Assembly (NCBI GenBank): GCA_963277665.1
Contig: OY728136.1
Span: forward strand, 1,978,292,576 to 1,978,356,575
Direction of reading: 5' to 3'
Origin: Viscum album
Lineage: Eukaryota > Streptophyta > Magnoliopsida > Santalales > Viscaceae
Length of the DNA stretch: 64,000 nucleotides
Shown: positions 49,954 through 61,383 of the stretch, piece after piece
How the letters are laid out: each line of letters starts with the position of its first letter
Position numbering within the stretch: the first letter of the stretch is position 1
Notes under the pieces: model-generated
The model's input: only the letters and a program-made list of their open reading frames with translations
Told to the model about the DNA's origin: nothing
The model's database searches: none
Translations under genes and position numbers: made by a program

Positions 49954-50340
49954 TTATTCCACCACATCATTGTCATATTCAACATCGCCAATAGTGATCG
50001 CATGTGACTTCCCTTTGTCCTTTGCCTTCAGTGGTTGCTCATGTTGATCATCACTAACCCTTGGATTAGGGAATTTATTAGCATAATGCCCCATTTCCTT
50101 GCACTTGAAGCATTGAAGTGTTGGTGGTGCGTTCTCAGCAGTGTTCGCTTTATTCACATCATTAGAAACCCTTTTTCCATTACTTCGACACTCAGCTGCT
50201 CGATGACCTTCTTTTCCACACTTAAAACATTTTCTAGTCCCTTTAAGACAATCTCCACCATGCTTCTTTCCACACTTTGTGCATAAGGAAACATTCATCT
50301 TCTTTTCACCATTATTCTGAGATTTCTCCTTGAACTCCAT
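49954..50340 (-). CDS. gag: Element C gag, nucleocapsid part (second frame)
   Basis: 128 codons beginning MEFKEKSQNNGEKKMNV. It carries a leading CTKCGKKHGGDC motif (residues ~21-32), an intact CCHC knuckle CFKCGKEGHRAAEC (~38-51), and a second knuckle CFKCKEMGHYANKF (~77-90) whose final Cys is Phe. These RNA-binding knuckles would package the element RNA. The tail is Asp/Glu-rich and ends in VEYDNDVVE, with no protease behind it. The frame overlaps the capsid frame by 29 bp in a different phase. The two are probably one ancestral Gag of about 380 residues split at a run of seven A; the internal ATG could also start a separate product. Confidence 0.8.
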   Translation of the reverse strand: MEFKEKSQNNGEKKMNVSLCTKCGKKHGGDCLKGTRKCFKCGKEGHRAAECRSNGKRVSNDVNKANTAENAPPTLQCFKCKEMGHYANKFPNPRVSDDQHEQPLKAKDKGKSHAITIGDVEYDNDVVE

Positions 50341-51070
50341 CTTTTATTTTTTTGTCAAAACCATGAGATGGATATGTAACACCAACTTCCATTTCTACCT
50401 TGATAGCACAACGCACAATTTCTTCATAGCTACTGAAGTCTCTTATAGCTAATGCCCTTCGAAGACTTGGTTTTAAGCCGCTGAAAAATCGATCAACTTT
50501 ACTTTCAGGTTGGATGATAATGCCAGATGCATACCTTGCAAGTCTTGTAAAATTCGATTCGTATATACCAACAGATTCATCATCCTTTTGCTTTAGTTCA
50601 AGAAAATCCTTCTCCATCTTTGTTCGAAGAATACGAGGGAAGTACTTACTGAAAAACAAGTTCTTGAACTCGTCCCATTCCATGGACTCAATTTCATCTC
50701 TTGGCCTCATATTCTTGATAAGATTCCACCATTGATCAGCTTCACCTTCCAAACGATATACTACTAAGATGACTTTATCATGTTCAGAACATTGAAGAAC
50801 TGAAAATATCTTTTCAGTGGTACTGATCCATTGTTCAGCAACAAGTGGATCGGAAGTCCCACTGAAAGAAGGTGGACGTTTCCTCATGAAGGACTCAATA
50901 GAATACTGTTCCTTTCTATGCTCATTTGGAAGTCCAGAATGATTCATAGCTTGTGTAAGGATAGCAATAATATTTTTCACTCCATCTCCCATAACATTTG
51001 TTTGTTCAGGAGGAAAATCATTGCATTGTCCATTGCATTGATCAACACGGTTCCTTCGGGTTCCAGCCAT
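50312..51070 (-). CDS. gag: Element C gag, capsid part
   Basis: 252 codons from an ATG about 250 bp after the primer site. The retrotransposon Gag core is at residues ~65-175: RPPSFSGTSDPLVAEQWI, GEADQWWNLIK, EFKNLFFSKYFPR, FLELKQKDDESVGIYESNF, and LKPSLRRALAIRDFSSYEE. These match the B Gag residue for residue at many positions, so C belongs to the same broad chromovirus lineage. There is no stop in the capsid core, unlike in B. The frame ends in a short tail (DKKIKDGVQGEISE) just past a seven-A run at about 50346-50352, where it leaves the nucleocapsid frame. The break may be a recent mutation or a slippage site; the sequence alone cannot say which. Confidence 0.85.
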   Translation of the reverse strand: MAGTRRNRVDQCNGQCNDFPPEQTNVMGDGVKNIIAILTQAMNHSGLPNEHRKEQYSIESFMRKRPPSFSGTSDPLVAEQWISTTEKIFSVLQCSEHDKVILVVYRLEGEADQWWNLIKNMRPRDEIESMEWDEFKNLFFSKYFPRILRTKMEKDFLELKQKDDESVGIYESNFTRLARYASGIIIQPESKVDRFFSGLKPSLRRALAIRDFSSYEEIVRCAIKVEMEVGVTYPSHGFDKKIKDGVQGEISE

Positions 51071-51318
51071 CGTCTAAAACCCAAAAAGAATAGTGTGAGA
51101 GGCAAAAATCATGCTTAGGGAAAACAACATAATAAAGGGGGAGTACCTTCAATATCTAACATCTTAGGTTTAATTCTATGATCATTAGCATAATTCTAGT
51201 ACTATAACCTATACGTATACTTATCCTTAGGGACATCCCTAGACATACCTTAGAAATATCTCTAGGGATCTCACTAACGTTTTCGCATCCTAGTTTCCAA
51301 AGGTTGACTAAACCTTTC
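51071..51318 (-). other. C 5' untranslated leader
   Basis: About 250 bp between primer site and gag ATG with no coding sense; the place where packaging and dimerisation signals would be expected. Confidence 0.5.
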
Positions 51319-51331
51319 CTCTGATACCAAC
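51319..51331 (-). other. Primer binding site of C (tRNA-iMet)
   Basis: Minus-strand GTTGGTATCAGAG, an exact match to the core of the plant initiator-Met primer site, directly beside the LTR. Confidence 0.9.
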
Positions 51332-51534
51332 TGTAGAGACCCAAAGCTTATCGTACATTGACATTACATTACATTTTCGGAATACTTAGTACATAACAAA
51401 AACACACACACAAGGATCGTAATAGTTTAGTGTCTTTGGAAACTCGGAACGTAATCTTCTAATCGTGGTGAAAGATCTTCAATATCTCCCATAAAGATCT
51501 TCCTTTTTTTTTACCTAAAACTTTTCTTTATATC

Positions 51535-53523
51535 CTGGGGAAAAGAAAACATAAAAGGGTGAGATCAAATGCTCAGTAAGGGTATACAAAAGAAAAATCA
51601 ATAACATCATATTCATAAGAACATAACTTTTGGAAATCGTAACCTGCAAAAGAGAGCATAATTTCATAACATGGGATAAATCATAGTAGTGAAATGAAAT
51701 CCCAATAATCATAACATAAAACATGAAACTTTGTGGCATACACACATAATCATAGAGAATCATTTCTTGTTAGTCAAGACTCATTGCCAAGACTATCTTA
51801 GTGGACAATGTCCCTTTCTGAATCGAGTAACCCTCGTTTCAGTCCTGTTTCACTGAACCGGTATAACCTACCGTTCCAGCCATGTCTATCTCATGAGATA
51901 TAAAATCTTTACCCAATGAATTGGAGGGAGATATAGGTCCCACCCATCTCATAATGAATCCTTTCTTATGTGTGCCACATAATCATAAACCATACATCAT
52001 AGCGTAACCCATGTAATAAAAATGGGATTCTTAAACAACATGACATCATAAAACAATTCATATAAGATAAAGGAATTCATAAAAATATTTCCATCACAAC
52101 AAAATAAAATCCATGTAATAATAGGGATAAAAACAGAACCCTTTTATTATCTTAGATGGAAAATAATTTTGATAAAATACTTGAACTCCATTCTTGAGGA
52201 AAATATCCTTTCTATTTCAAAAACATTTTTCCTTTCATAACATGTCATATGACTTTAAAACAAAAGAAGATGATTAAAAATAAACTTGAAAACTTGTAAA
52301 GGAAGCTTCTTGGAAATAATGTTTTAAAAATCCATTCATGCCGTATAAGTTAAAAAAAACATTCTTCGTACTTTTGTCGGAAAATTCAAAAAAAGTACCT
52401 CGTACGAAAAACGACAAAAGATTCTCTTCATATCTTTTACTAAAAACTCACAGAAGGGTAAAATAGGATTTAAAAAATTGTAGGTGAATGGAAATAATAT
52501 TACATATTGAGGAAACATGGATGTGGATGATAAAATACACCCCAGTAAATACTTACGAATAAACAATCTCGGATAAAAATGAGATTGTGATATTTCCCTT
52601 ACCTTAGGTCCGATTTGCTTTGTACGTGTCTGAAGATCCTGTATAATGGTTTAAATAATGTTATTGACTTATTACAGAATCATATTCATTGTTATGATAT
52701 CATATATGGTTCACTTATGACTTTATATTACCCGTTCTTTTGTAAATTCCATGTTAAAGAGCGTTTTGGGTAAAATTGTTTCATTTGTCGTCCGTGTTTT
52801 GACTTGTAATTATTCATATGATTACTTAGATCATGATTAATTAATTCCAGAACATAAAAAATGATTTATATATATATATATTCAGGATATACATATATAT
52901 AATAAATCATTAAAGGGAAAGAAATACACCGTTCATGGAGACGGTAGTCCGTACGTACGCATGAACGCTGTTTTCGTTTCCTTATTGAATTGAATGGAAT
53001 TAAGTAGATGACATAAATATAAATATATAAATAAATCCAGTATCATTATTATGTCATATATTTCATTAGTACATATTATATATACTTTATAATCATTCAT
53101 GAATGGTTAATCATTGAGAATGAATCTCATCGCGTCGTGGAGACGGTAGTCCGTACATACGCACGAGCGATGATATCGTTTCCATGGTCGTGAAATTGTG
53201 TTGAAGTGTATGTATACTATTTCAGTATCAATATCACTCTATAATAATAATATATAGTTACTCATTACACCATTATACTCATCCTTGTCAGGTGATGGTG
53301 GAAAATAGATTACACCACGGCGTGGAGACGGTATTCCGTACGTACGCACGCGCGGTGATTTCTTTTTCCGTAGGATGGATAGATGGTGAAATAGGGTTGT
53401 TTCATAATTATAATAACATATCAGTATATGAGTGATATTGATGTTATTACTTCATAATGAAACAACTTAAGAAGAAGAAGTGGAAGAAGAAATAAAGATG
53501 AAAGAATTGGTAACGGTAATTAC
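51535..53523 (-). other. Predicted intron inside C right (5') LTR
   Basis: Same donor (AAGAAGAG|GTAATTACC) and acceptor (TTTTCCCCAG) as in the left LTR, 1989 bp. If spliced, gag mRNA would carry the short leader joined to R/U5 and lack the GTACGTACG blocks. Confidence 0.45.
52935..53365 (-). repeat. GTACGTACG block triplet, C right LTR
   Basis: Blocks at 52951, 53153 (now GTACATACG) and 53338, with the same 202 and 185 bp spacings as the left LTR. Confidence 0.85.
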
Positions 53524-53693
53524 CTCTTCTTTGAAGCGCCTCTTTGAGACCTCCTCTTAGGGCACTAAAATTGGTCTTTGAGGAAGACCAGAACCTCTAT
53601 GATGTTTCTAGGGAAGTGGAGAAGAGATTTTGGCAGGGGTTTGCCGATCTTGAGTGCTCAAATTGGTGTGAGGAGGAGGGGGAGGAGGTTCCC

Positions 53694-53700
53694 TTTTATA
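53694..53700 (-). promoter_or_regulatory. TATA box, C right (5') LTR
   Basis: Minus-strand TCCCTTATAAAAGGG; the likely promoter of element C transcription. Confidence 0.65.
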
Positions 53701-55737
53701 AGGGAGGAGAGGAGCACCTTAGGAATTCTTAAAAATATTAATTTATAATAAATCTAACCCCACTTAAAAACCTCCAAAAATGACTCATATTCGAAGATTA
53801 TATTATATAGGGTTATAATCTCATCAACCAATCAAATTTAGACATGTCTGGATCTTATTTTAAACCTTATCATTTTGATTTATCCTTATTTAATCTATTT
53901 AAGTTTATTTGTGGTAATTAAATTCTAAATTTTAAATTATAACAAATAATTACTTATTTGTTGTGAATTTTCCATAATTGTTTACTTTATAACATTATAG
54001 AACATATAAATATAAATTTATAATTTTTAAATATTTTTGTGATTTTTAAACAATTTTATAATATGTTATTTTTGTAAAATAACAATAGTGTCAATTTTGA
54101 CACTATTCATTTATTTGAATTTAAATAAAATATATACAGAAGATATGTTCGAAATAAAAGCTTTAATATATTAATAAAAGGTCATATGTATCTATAAAAT
54201 TAGTGTATCACATTAAATAGTTCATATAAGATTTATTTTATTATTTTTAAAACCATTTATTTGCTTTATCTCTTAATAAAATAATTACTACATCATTTTT
54301 GTATAATTATTTAATATACTTATTTGTTGTATAAAAATTTAAAATAAAATCCTATGATGAAGATAAATATATTAAAGTTCACAATAATACTTTTACTCTA
54401 ATTTATCATCTTAAAATCACAATATTTAAATTGTTATATTTATTAAATTATGAAGGTGACAACTTTGGCATCATTTAAAATAAAATAATATAAATGTCAT
54501 AATAGCTTGTATAAGACTCCAAATGGTCAAATATTCTACCATTGGATGATTATAGTTTCCATTTACATTAACAATAAGTTTTGGTCAGGGTTTTGTGCCT
54601 TTTATGGTCACTATTAGTTTAATAAAAACTATATTCTTGATTTTTCACTAGATAAATAATTTCTGCATCACTATTGTGTCACAATTAATGATAATTATTT
54701 AATCCCAAAAAATTCTAAATAAATTCTCATGATGTAGATAATTTTGTTAGATTTCTGTAGACTATTCATGTTCGAAATTTTATGATGTTTATCACTAATT
54801 TAAAATTATTATACTTATAAGATTTAAGATAGTGACATGTTGTCACTTTCTTTGGTTTTAATAATAATTAAATTATTTTCATGGTCAAAAGTCCATAAAA
54901 TGAATATAATCCGACCCTTAGTTGATATGGGTTTACTTTTATCCATCAAATAGAATTTTGGTATGTGTTAGGGTAATTTTATAATATTATATTTACCCTT
55001 AATTACCCGATTTACCTTTAACTATGGTAAATAAAATTTACCGTAGTTACTATTCATAATTCCCAAAAAATAAAAAGTAGCCTATTAACATAATTTGGAC
55101 CCACTGATTCCAAATATGGAATCCATTTTTTAAAATTCAATACACAGAAGTTGCAGAAATTAAATTAAAATTAATCCCGTTGTCGAATAAAAACGGGTTT
55201 TTGTTTAAAACATTGCAAAAGATTGAATTGATTTAACCTACAAATTCAAGGTAAAATAAATTCTAATGACATTAATTATATTAAATGGTAAAAATATATT
55301 CTATTTATACTTTAAAACCATTCAATATTATAATTTAACCACATAAGATATTACGATGAAAAAAGTTGTTTTTAATTAAAATATAGCGTGTTTTTACTAT
55401 TCATTAAAATGTGAAAGTTACCAGAATAATATGAAAAATTTATCCAAAGTAAATTTTTATTTCTTTATTCCAAAGAAGAATTTTATTTTGTCAAATTGAA
55501 CTTATAAACATGTCAAAAACCAGATTTAAAGTGGGTGCGCCATCCAAAGGCGGCAAAACTGCATTTTTTGAAAAATTCTTATTTTACCCGAAAAATTTAT
55601 TTTGTTCTTATACCATGTTCTAGAAATGTGTAAGATGAATAATAATGTTATAAAATTCAAAATTTAGTTAATACTATTCATAACGGCTAGTTCATGACAA
55701 TATTATAATAATATAACATTGTTTATTAAAACCCGGT

Positions 55738-55866
55738 ATTGCGTACAACACACGCTATCGAGGAAGGTCGCGATTGCGTGTAATGCAAGCCAAGTCAGGG
55801 TTGCGTGTTGTGAAAGAATCCTTCGTTGTTTCGTATAACAGAATCCAACCATATTTCATTTATACA

Positions 55867-55899
<33 letters not shown>

Positions 55900-56027
55900 C
55901 TCAATGTTGCGTAGAATAACTATTATCAAAATTGTGTGTAACACGGTCCAAGAATAGTGTTGCGTATACTGCAAGCTAATACGGTGTTGCGTATAGCGCA
56001 AGGTAATCTTGGTGTAGAATACAACAA
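55738..56027 (-). promoter_or_regulatory. Near-palindrome cluster in C U3 (right LTR)
   Basis: Same array of GTTGCGTATAGCGCAAG variants as at 48271-48550, with a longer TA run (55871-55899) inside. Confidence 0.6.
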
Positions 56028-56080
56028 AATAAATTAATGAAATTAAAAGAATAATTTTCATAAAATATCGGGGTGTTACA

Positions 56081-56085
56081 CGGGC
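56081..56085. other. Target site duplication of C, right
   Basis: CGGGC, identical to 43864-43868. Confidence 0.9.
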
Positions 56086-57240
56086 TCCTAAAATATAATC
56101 AAACATGTCATATATCCATGGTAAGGGATATCAGTTTTTAACCGCCAGCTAATTCAACTTCTGATCATCCACGAATACCCTAAGAGTTCCATCCGTCTTT
56201 TTTGAAAAAAGTACTAGCGAACCCCATAGAGAAGTATTGGGTCAAATAAACCCCTTCGATTCCAAATCATCTAGCATCCTCTTGAGCTCCTGCAACTCCA
56301 TTTTAGCCATCCTGTAAGGAGGAATGGATACCACTGCATCTCCTATCACTAGTTTGATGGATAAATCAACATGTATCTTAGGAGGTAAACCAGAAAAGTC
56401 ATTCGGGAACACGTACCTGAAGCACTCAACCACTAGAAGAAATTAATCATAACTCACTCCCTGATCATCCTGAAACAAAATAGCAATCTGGACTATCATA
56501 CTGCCCAACCCATGATGCTCTAGTCTAACTCGACTAACTTGGACATCCCATTAACCCTTGTGAGTAAACACTAAACCCTTTAGTGACGTGAAAGTCTCCC
56601 TCCTTCAATAGCAGTCAATGTAATATCGATAAGCTACTAATAAATCCATCATGATAATGAAATCAAAACCTATTATCTCGAGGACATAAAGATCCCAAAA
56701 GAAGTGAAACCCATCAACCTCAATGAGACACTTCCTAAACTAGAACAAATTATCTGTTCTGATTCCCAATGGTGTGTATAATATAAAAACTCCCTTATAA
56801 GACCACACAAAAATCCCAAGGCTTTTCACCACCAGTGTAGATAAGAAACTATGAGATGCAGCTATATCAAAAAGATAAGATGCATTAGTAGAGGCTAATA
56901 AGATTTTACCTCTCACTATAGATTGTTTGACACCCTTCTTCTCAAGGTAAGGATGTACAGAATAGATCTAGACTGTACCACGACCCTGTAACAGAACCTC
57001 ACTACCCAGGGCATGTCCACTCTAATGTATAGGTGTTACTGGTGTCTGGCTACCTCTTCCATGACCACTACCACCTCAACCTGATCATCCTTCACTTCTC
57101 AAGATCCCAACCTAACATAGATCTGATGAACTTTTTCCTAAACCTGATGTCATAGATAACCCCCTACCACTCACAGTTGGAGGGAAGGTCATGCAAAATC
57201 ACTACACTTGGTCCATATTTCCTCAATATAGACACTAAAA
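56086..57240 (-). pseudogene. Element E protease and start of RT, broken
   Basis: Read on the minus strand. The protease loop is near 56860: LFDIAASHSFLS, with DSG changed to DIA. A linker follows (ECFRYVFPNDFSGLPPK, 56242-56433 open), then RT start PPYRMAKMELQELKRMLDD and ESKGFI, then a stop. The next segment with SKKTDGTLRVFVDD-type and YPLPWIYDMFDYILGA sequence ends at the C insertion. The remainder of RT resumes at 43863. The active-site change and stops make it inactive. Confidence 0.8.
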
Positions 57241-58158
57241 TGGGTCATGGTTAAATTGATTATTCATATGGACTCACCTTCCACACTAGTGACAAAACAC
57301 TGAGCTTGCAGCACTCACTGCCTGACTGGTTCTCATCTCATGGGAAGCCTCAAAACAGCACTTCCTACAAAAAGATGTAGAACCATTGGGCCAAGAAGCA
57401 ACACTGCTATGCACTATGCCACTAGATTCTCTCAAGTTCCACTCTATAATCAGTGATTGATTCACAATATTAGTGATAAATGTCAATATAAACACATTGA
57501 ACTGATATTTGATAGAATATTAGAGACCGTACTCAATGTGTCTCACTATAGACAGCTCACCAGTAAGATACATCAGCATAAAATGATGTGACTCTGTAAA
57601 ACATGCTATGTACTCCATATCAGACATAGAGCCCTGCTTCAGACACATGAAATCACTATACCAACCTACCTACACAGTCTCAGGGTAATAGTATTCATAG
57701 AAGAGGGTCTGTAAATCAGTCCAACACATATATTGTAGCCAATCAGCCTAGTTCAGAACATCCCACTAGCACTTTGCTTCACCACATAACATATAAGTGG
57801 TGAGATTGACCCTCCTCTCAGGAGGCATCTCTAAATTCTCAAAGATAGCTAGTGTGGTCTCAATCCATAGCTCAAAAGGTTGTAGACCAAAATCCCTCAA
57901 AAATGTGGGAGGATTCTAGTACTGTAAAACCTGTGTCAGCTCATCCATAGTCATGGAAGGATGTGGTGATCCTTGAAAAGTATGTATATAGCGAAAGAAC
58001 CCATCACAGAATTGTGCCTGAGCACCTATGTCTGGAATAATCTCTTGTGCTGGAGCATGCACTAAAGGAGGATATTTCAGTATCCCATGGCCCACCACCT
58101 CAGGAGCGTGTTTATCGACTCCCTCATAGTGTATCACTCGAGTTTGTGGTGGTATCAT
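57241..58158 (-). pseudogene. gag: Element E gag, broken
   Basis: Candidate start MIPPQTRVIHYEGVDKHAPE at 58158, inside the open stretch 57916-58209. The capsid core follows: NPPTFLRDFGLQPFELWIE, IFENLEMPPERRVNLTTYML, GEAKCWWD near 57760, EYYYPETV. A zinc knuckle remnant CHxCGR lies at about 57285-57265 with stops in it. At least one stop falls before the capsid core. The type of Gag (GEAxxWW) is the chromovirus kind but clearly different in sequence from B and C, so E is a separate family. Confidence 0.75.
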
Positions 58159-59000
58159 GCCTCTACAATTTAAAATACATACCTCATAAAAGAACAATAT
58201 CAAATTCATCTCTCAAAAGCATAGGACAAGTCAAAACCCTCCTAAAAACAATTCATAACCCAAAACCTTCTCCTAAATCTAAGACTGTATAAGGAACAAC
58301 CACAACACAACTAGAAACACTAACTGTTTCCCACTTAAAAGATATTCCTAGTTCAAGTCTCTATTTTCCATTTCATTTTCATTTAATAGTTAGTAGTTCG
58401 CATGATTTAATGGATTTTCCACCATGTTCTTATCCCTAAGGGACCATAACACCTCATGAACCAAAATTTTATTCTCACATAATCCATACACATAAAATTA
58501 ATGTTAAAAATTGAATTTAAAAGGTTTGTTATTTCCTAGTTTAGAAGGGCCCATATGCCTTATGAATTGAAAGATGATGTCACTCCTCTATCCACTGCAC
58601 CGAGTCTATCACAACAGCAGGTACAACTATCACAAAACCTATCAAAAAAACATGCGTCAAATAATTTTTCCTAAATGGCATGGAATAATTCATGAGATGT
58701 GATTTATAAAAAGTTCCTATATGATTCATGAGAAGGAATACCCTCATCTCATCAAGTTGCAATAGAAGTAAAACCCACCATTTCATCAATAGTATCAACA
58801 TAAATCATGTACAACACCCAATGGTGAAATAAAATCAACTATAATAATAAAAACTAGAAATAAAAATTTCATTCGGGGCAATTTGGATTTTTCTTATACA
58901 CAAGTTAGCAATGCCTGAGCACAACTCATTACCAAATTTCATTTTCTTCCCACCCATGTATATTATTTCTAGATAGTAAATCAAATTAGAAACGAAACCC
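58159..59000 (-). other. Element E leader region
   Basis: Between the E primer site and gag; no convincing coding sequence. The minus frame 58580-58801 and plus frame 58047-58292 have no recognised product. Confidence 0.4.
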
Positions 59001-59013
59001 ATCTGATACTACT
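58999..59013 (-). other. Primer binding site of E
   Basis: Minus-strand AGTAGTATCAGATGG next to the LTR start, a worn initiator-Met primer site. Confidence 0.6.
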
Positions 59014-59014
59014 T

Positions 59015-61378
59015 TGTAACATCCCAGACCTGGGAGCCACTCAATAGTGCCCAAACCCGGTTGGATACATTGAATCAAGAGTATCTCCCCAAACACTAGA
59101 GGCTATCGACTAATAGTGAGGACCCAAGTGATTCATCAGGGATACTATTCCATCATTACCAAGGTATATCACAGTGGAAGTCAATCTCATTCAATATCGG
59201 AAGCAGATATAATAAGAAGACAACAAATAAAATAGAAAATCAAGACAAGAATATATATCAAGAAATAAGTGTCTCATATACAAGGATAAAAATGGTACAT
59301 GTATCTAGAAAACAAAAAAATAGGTATATGGTATAACAATAAGGTATAAGTATCAAAAATATAAAACAACTAAAAGTGTCCCAGTAGCATTGCAAGCCTC
59401 ACCTTGGCCCCATGCTCTCTTTATCCAAAGCAATGATCAACAACCAGTGTTAGGAATATTTCAACTATTATCACTTAAAACCATATAATCTATTTGTGTC
59501 TCCAAGGAGTCCCAAGCAGGGTGTGAGATAAAATCCCCGTAGGTAACCACCCAAAGATCTATATAGTTCTATGAAGCACGATGAAATATTCTAAACAAGT
59601 GTAAGTAAACAGTAATGTAAGTGTGAAAACCCATGTCATATTCTACTATAGCAAGTGAAACCAAACAGCCTATAAAGGCTCTTTGAAACAAGTGTTAGAT
59701 CCTAACAAGGAAGCTATAAGAAATATAAACAAGAAAAACAGCCTCTCCATACAACCATTCATATCATGCCCACATGACCTTACCGTATAAATAAGACATA
59801 TAAAAAACCTATGGCCTTCACATACCACCACAGTCATATATCCCATGGACATGCCATATAATAAAGTGTATACCACGAAGGGATAGATCCAAGGGGTTAA
59901 AGACCAAGGCATCCTCATCGAGTCCTAGGATCATCTAGATAGAAACTCTGTATAGGCACTGGTTGGAGTCCTAGGAGCATGTGTACCAACATATCCAACA
60001 AGAGTCCAAGAAAACTGAATCCAAGGGGTAGAAAATCCCAAGTCATCTCACATAATCAATAACCAAGTTTCATACTCAACAAAGGTTTCTACTACCACTT
60101 TACAGATCCATAGAGAGTTGTCCATGGAATCAATACAATCATTCATACATTTCATACCAAAACATCACATGAGTATACTCACTCATGTATTCTATTTCAA
60201 TTTACTCAAGTCAAATGGGTATACCCACCCCTTTATCATGTATTTACTATTAAACATATCACATGGGTACACACAACCTTTTATCAAAATTCACTATTAA
60301 AGAAACCAAACGGGTATACCCACCCATTTAACACAATTTCTAACAATCCATTTAAGAAATTTAAATCATCCAATGAGTATACCCCCTCATTAAACCAATT
60401 CCATTTATTCCATATAATCAATTTAAGAATATAATATTATGGAAACACAAGTCAAGGATATATAACATATCCTAATCATATAATTCAATCTCATTTAAAT
60501 AAAACTGAGCTTCTTTAAACTAGGAAAACCTGAGAACACACCCCTTAGGTAGTACATAAATGGTAAAAACGAAAGAAAAGGTGTGGCACACCCCATGGGT
60601 GGCCTTGAGTTGGAGAAAAAAACACCAACTAATCTCAAAGAACTTAAGGTCATCCCTAGTAGGTCCTATTTTTTCTATTTCAAATTAACATTTAAATTCC
60701 GAGACCACACACAAAAGTCCAGTGAGAGGAAAAAAGGATGATAGATCTATAAAGCATTAATGTCTATAATAAATGTATATACCACCTACCTTATCTTGGT
60801 AGATGAGTGATCATCTAGTATCAAGTCCTGATTCACCTCCGTTTAGGAGAAATCTGAAGAACAAAAGAAGAATGAGAAATTAGGGTACATGTGCCTAAAC
60901 CCAAACAGTGCATCCATTATTTTGAAGAATCAAGAAAATATAAAAAGGAATTATATACTTACTGATTTGGTTCCAATGTGACTAATAATGAAATAAAAAA
61001 AATCTTGATGGGTGCTAGATCTGAAAAACTAAAAAAGAAGGTTTTTAGGCTACACCAAGAGAAGAAGAGGGTTTTGTGTGAGAAAACAGAGGCCGCTACC
61101 TATTTTATAAAAAAATACTTAAGAAATTACATGATGTGTAGTTTTCTTTCACGTAATGTAATTATTGGTTTTCCTTTCTTGAGGAAAGGTCCTGGATAGA
61201 CCATTACATGTCGTGTTATTGGCCTGCAAGTAGTACACAACCTTCCAACCTCTTGTTTCCTAAAAACAACCCAACTAAACCATGAATAAGCTTAGGTTCT
61301 AAGAAAAAAGGGAAGTACAAAATCATTTAACTAGAAAATTTAAAGATCCATACCTCAAGAAAATACCAGGGTCTTACA
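59015..61378 (-). repeat. Right (5') LTR of element E
   Basis: 2364 bp, TGTAACATCCC to GTCTTACA, aligning with 26384-28803 over its length with many substitutions. Carries the same GGGTATACCC words (60160-60400) and worn U3 palindromes (near 61127 and 61203). Small frames inside (59670-59918, 60118-60300, 60978-61199) have no product. Confidence 0.85.
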
Positions 61379-61383
61379 ATTAT
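61379..61383. other. Target site duplication of E, right
   Basis: ATTAT versus ATTGT at 26379-26383. Confidence 0.6.

Larger units (their letters stand above)
43869..56080 (-). mobile_element. Element C: young TR-GAG (gag-only) retrotransposon
   Basis: A 12212-bp minus-strand element: LTRs 43869-48603 and 51332-56080, interior only 2728 bp. Primer site (51319-51331) and polypurine tract (48604-48620) are intact and the 5-bp target duplication is perfect. The interior encodes a chromovirus-type Gag but no protease, RT, RNase H or integrase, so it must borrow enzymes. LTRs show 2 differences in the first ~170 positions, and their 14-bp length difference comes from simple-sequence runs, so insertion was recent. 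It lies in the RT of E, right after the YILGA codons. This architecture fits the published class of terminal-repeat retrotransposons with a Gag domain. Confidence 0.93.
51332..56080 (-). repeat. LTR of element C, right (5') copy
   Basis: 4749 bp, nearly identical to 43869-48603. The extra 14 bp are 12 bp in the TA run (55871-55899 versus 48406-48422) and single bases in a T run and an A run. TATA at 53694-53700; donor 53523; acceptor 51535. As 5' LTR of the minus-strand element it holds the promoter used for gag. The 62-codon plus-strand frame 53544-53732 is antisense to the leader and not a gene. Confidence 0.95.
26384..61378 (-). mobile_element. Element E: degenerate chromovirus, split by B and C
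   Basis: A minus-strand Ty3/gypsy retrotransposon with LTRs at 26384-28803 and 59015-61378, a primer site at the right and a polypurine tract at the left. Its interior survives in three pieces: gag, protease and start of RT (59014-56086), rest of RT and RNase H (43863-42741), and integrase with chromodomain remains (30275-28804). Subtracting B, C and their target duplications leaves about 10.3 kb, a normal chromovirus length. The reading order across both junctions is continuous, which confirms the nesting. Stops and lost catalytic residues show it is dead. Confidence 0.9.

Noticed and set aside
53544..53732. 62-codon plus frame rich in Glu and Arg
   Set aside because: Antisense to the C leader exon, and the corresponding frame is not kept in the other LTR.
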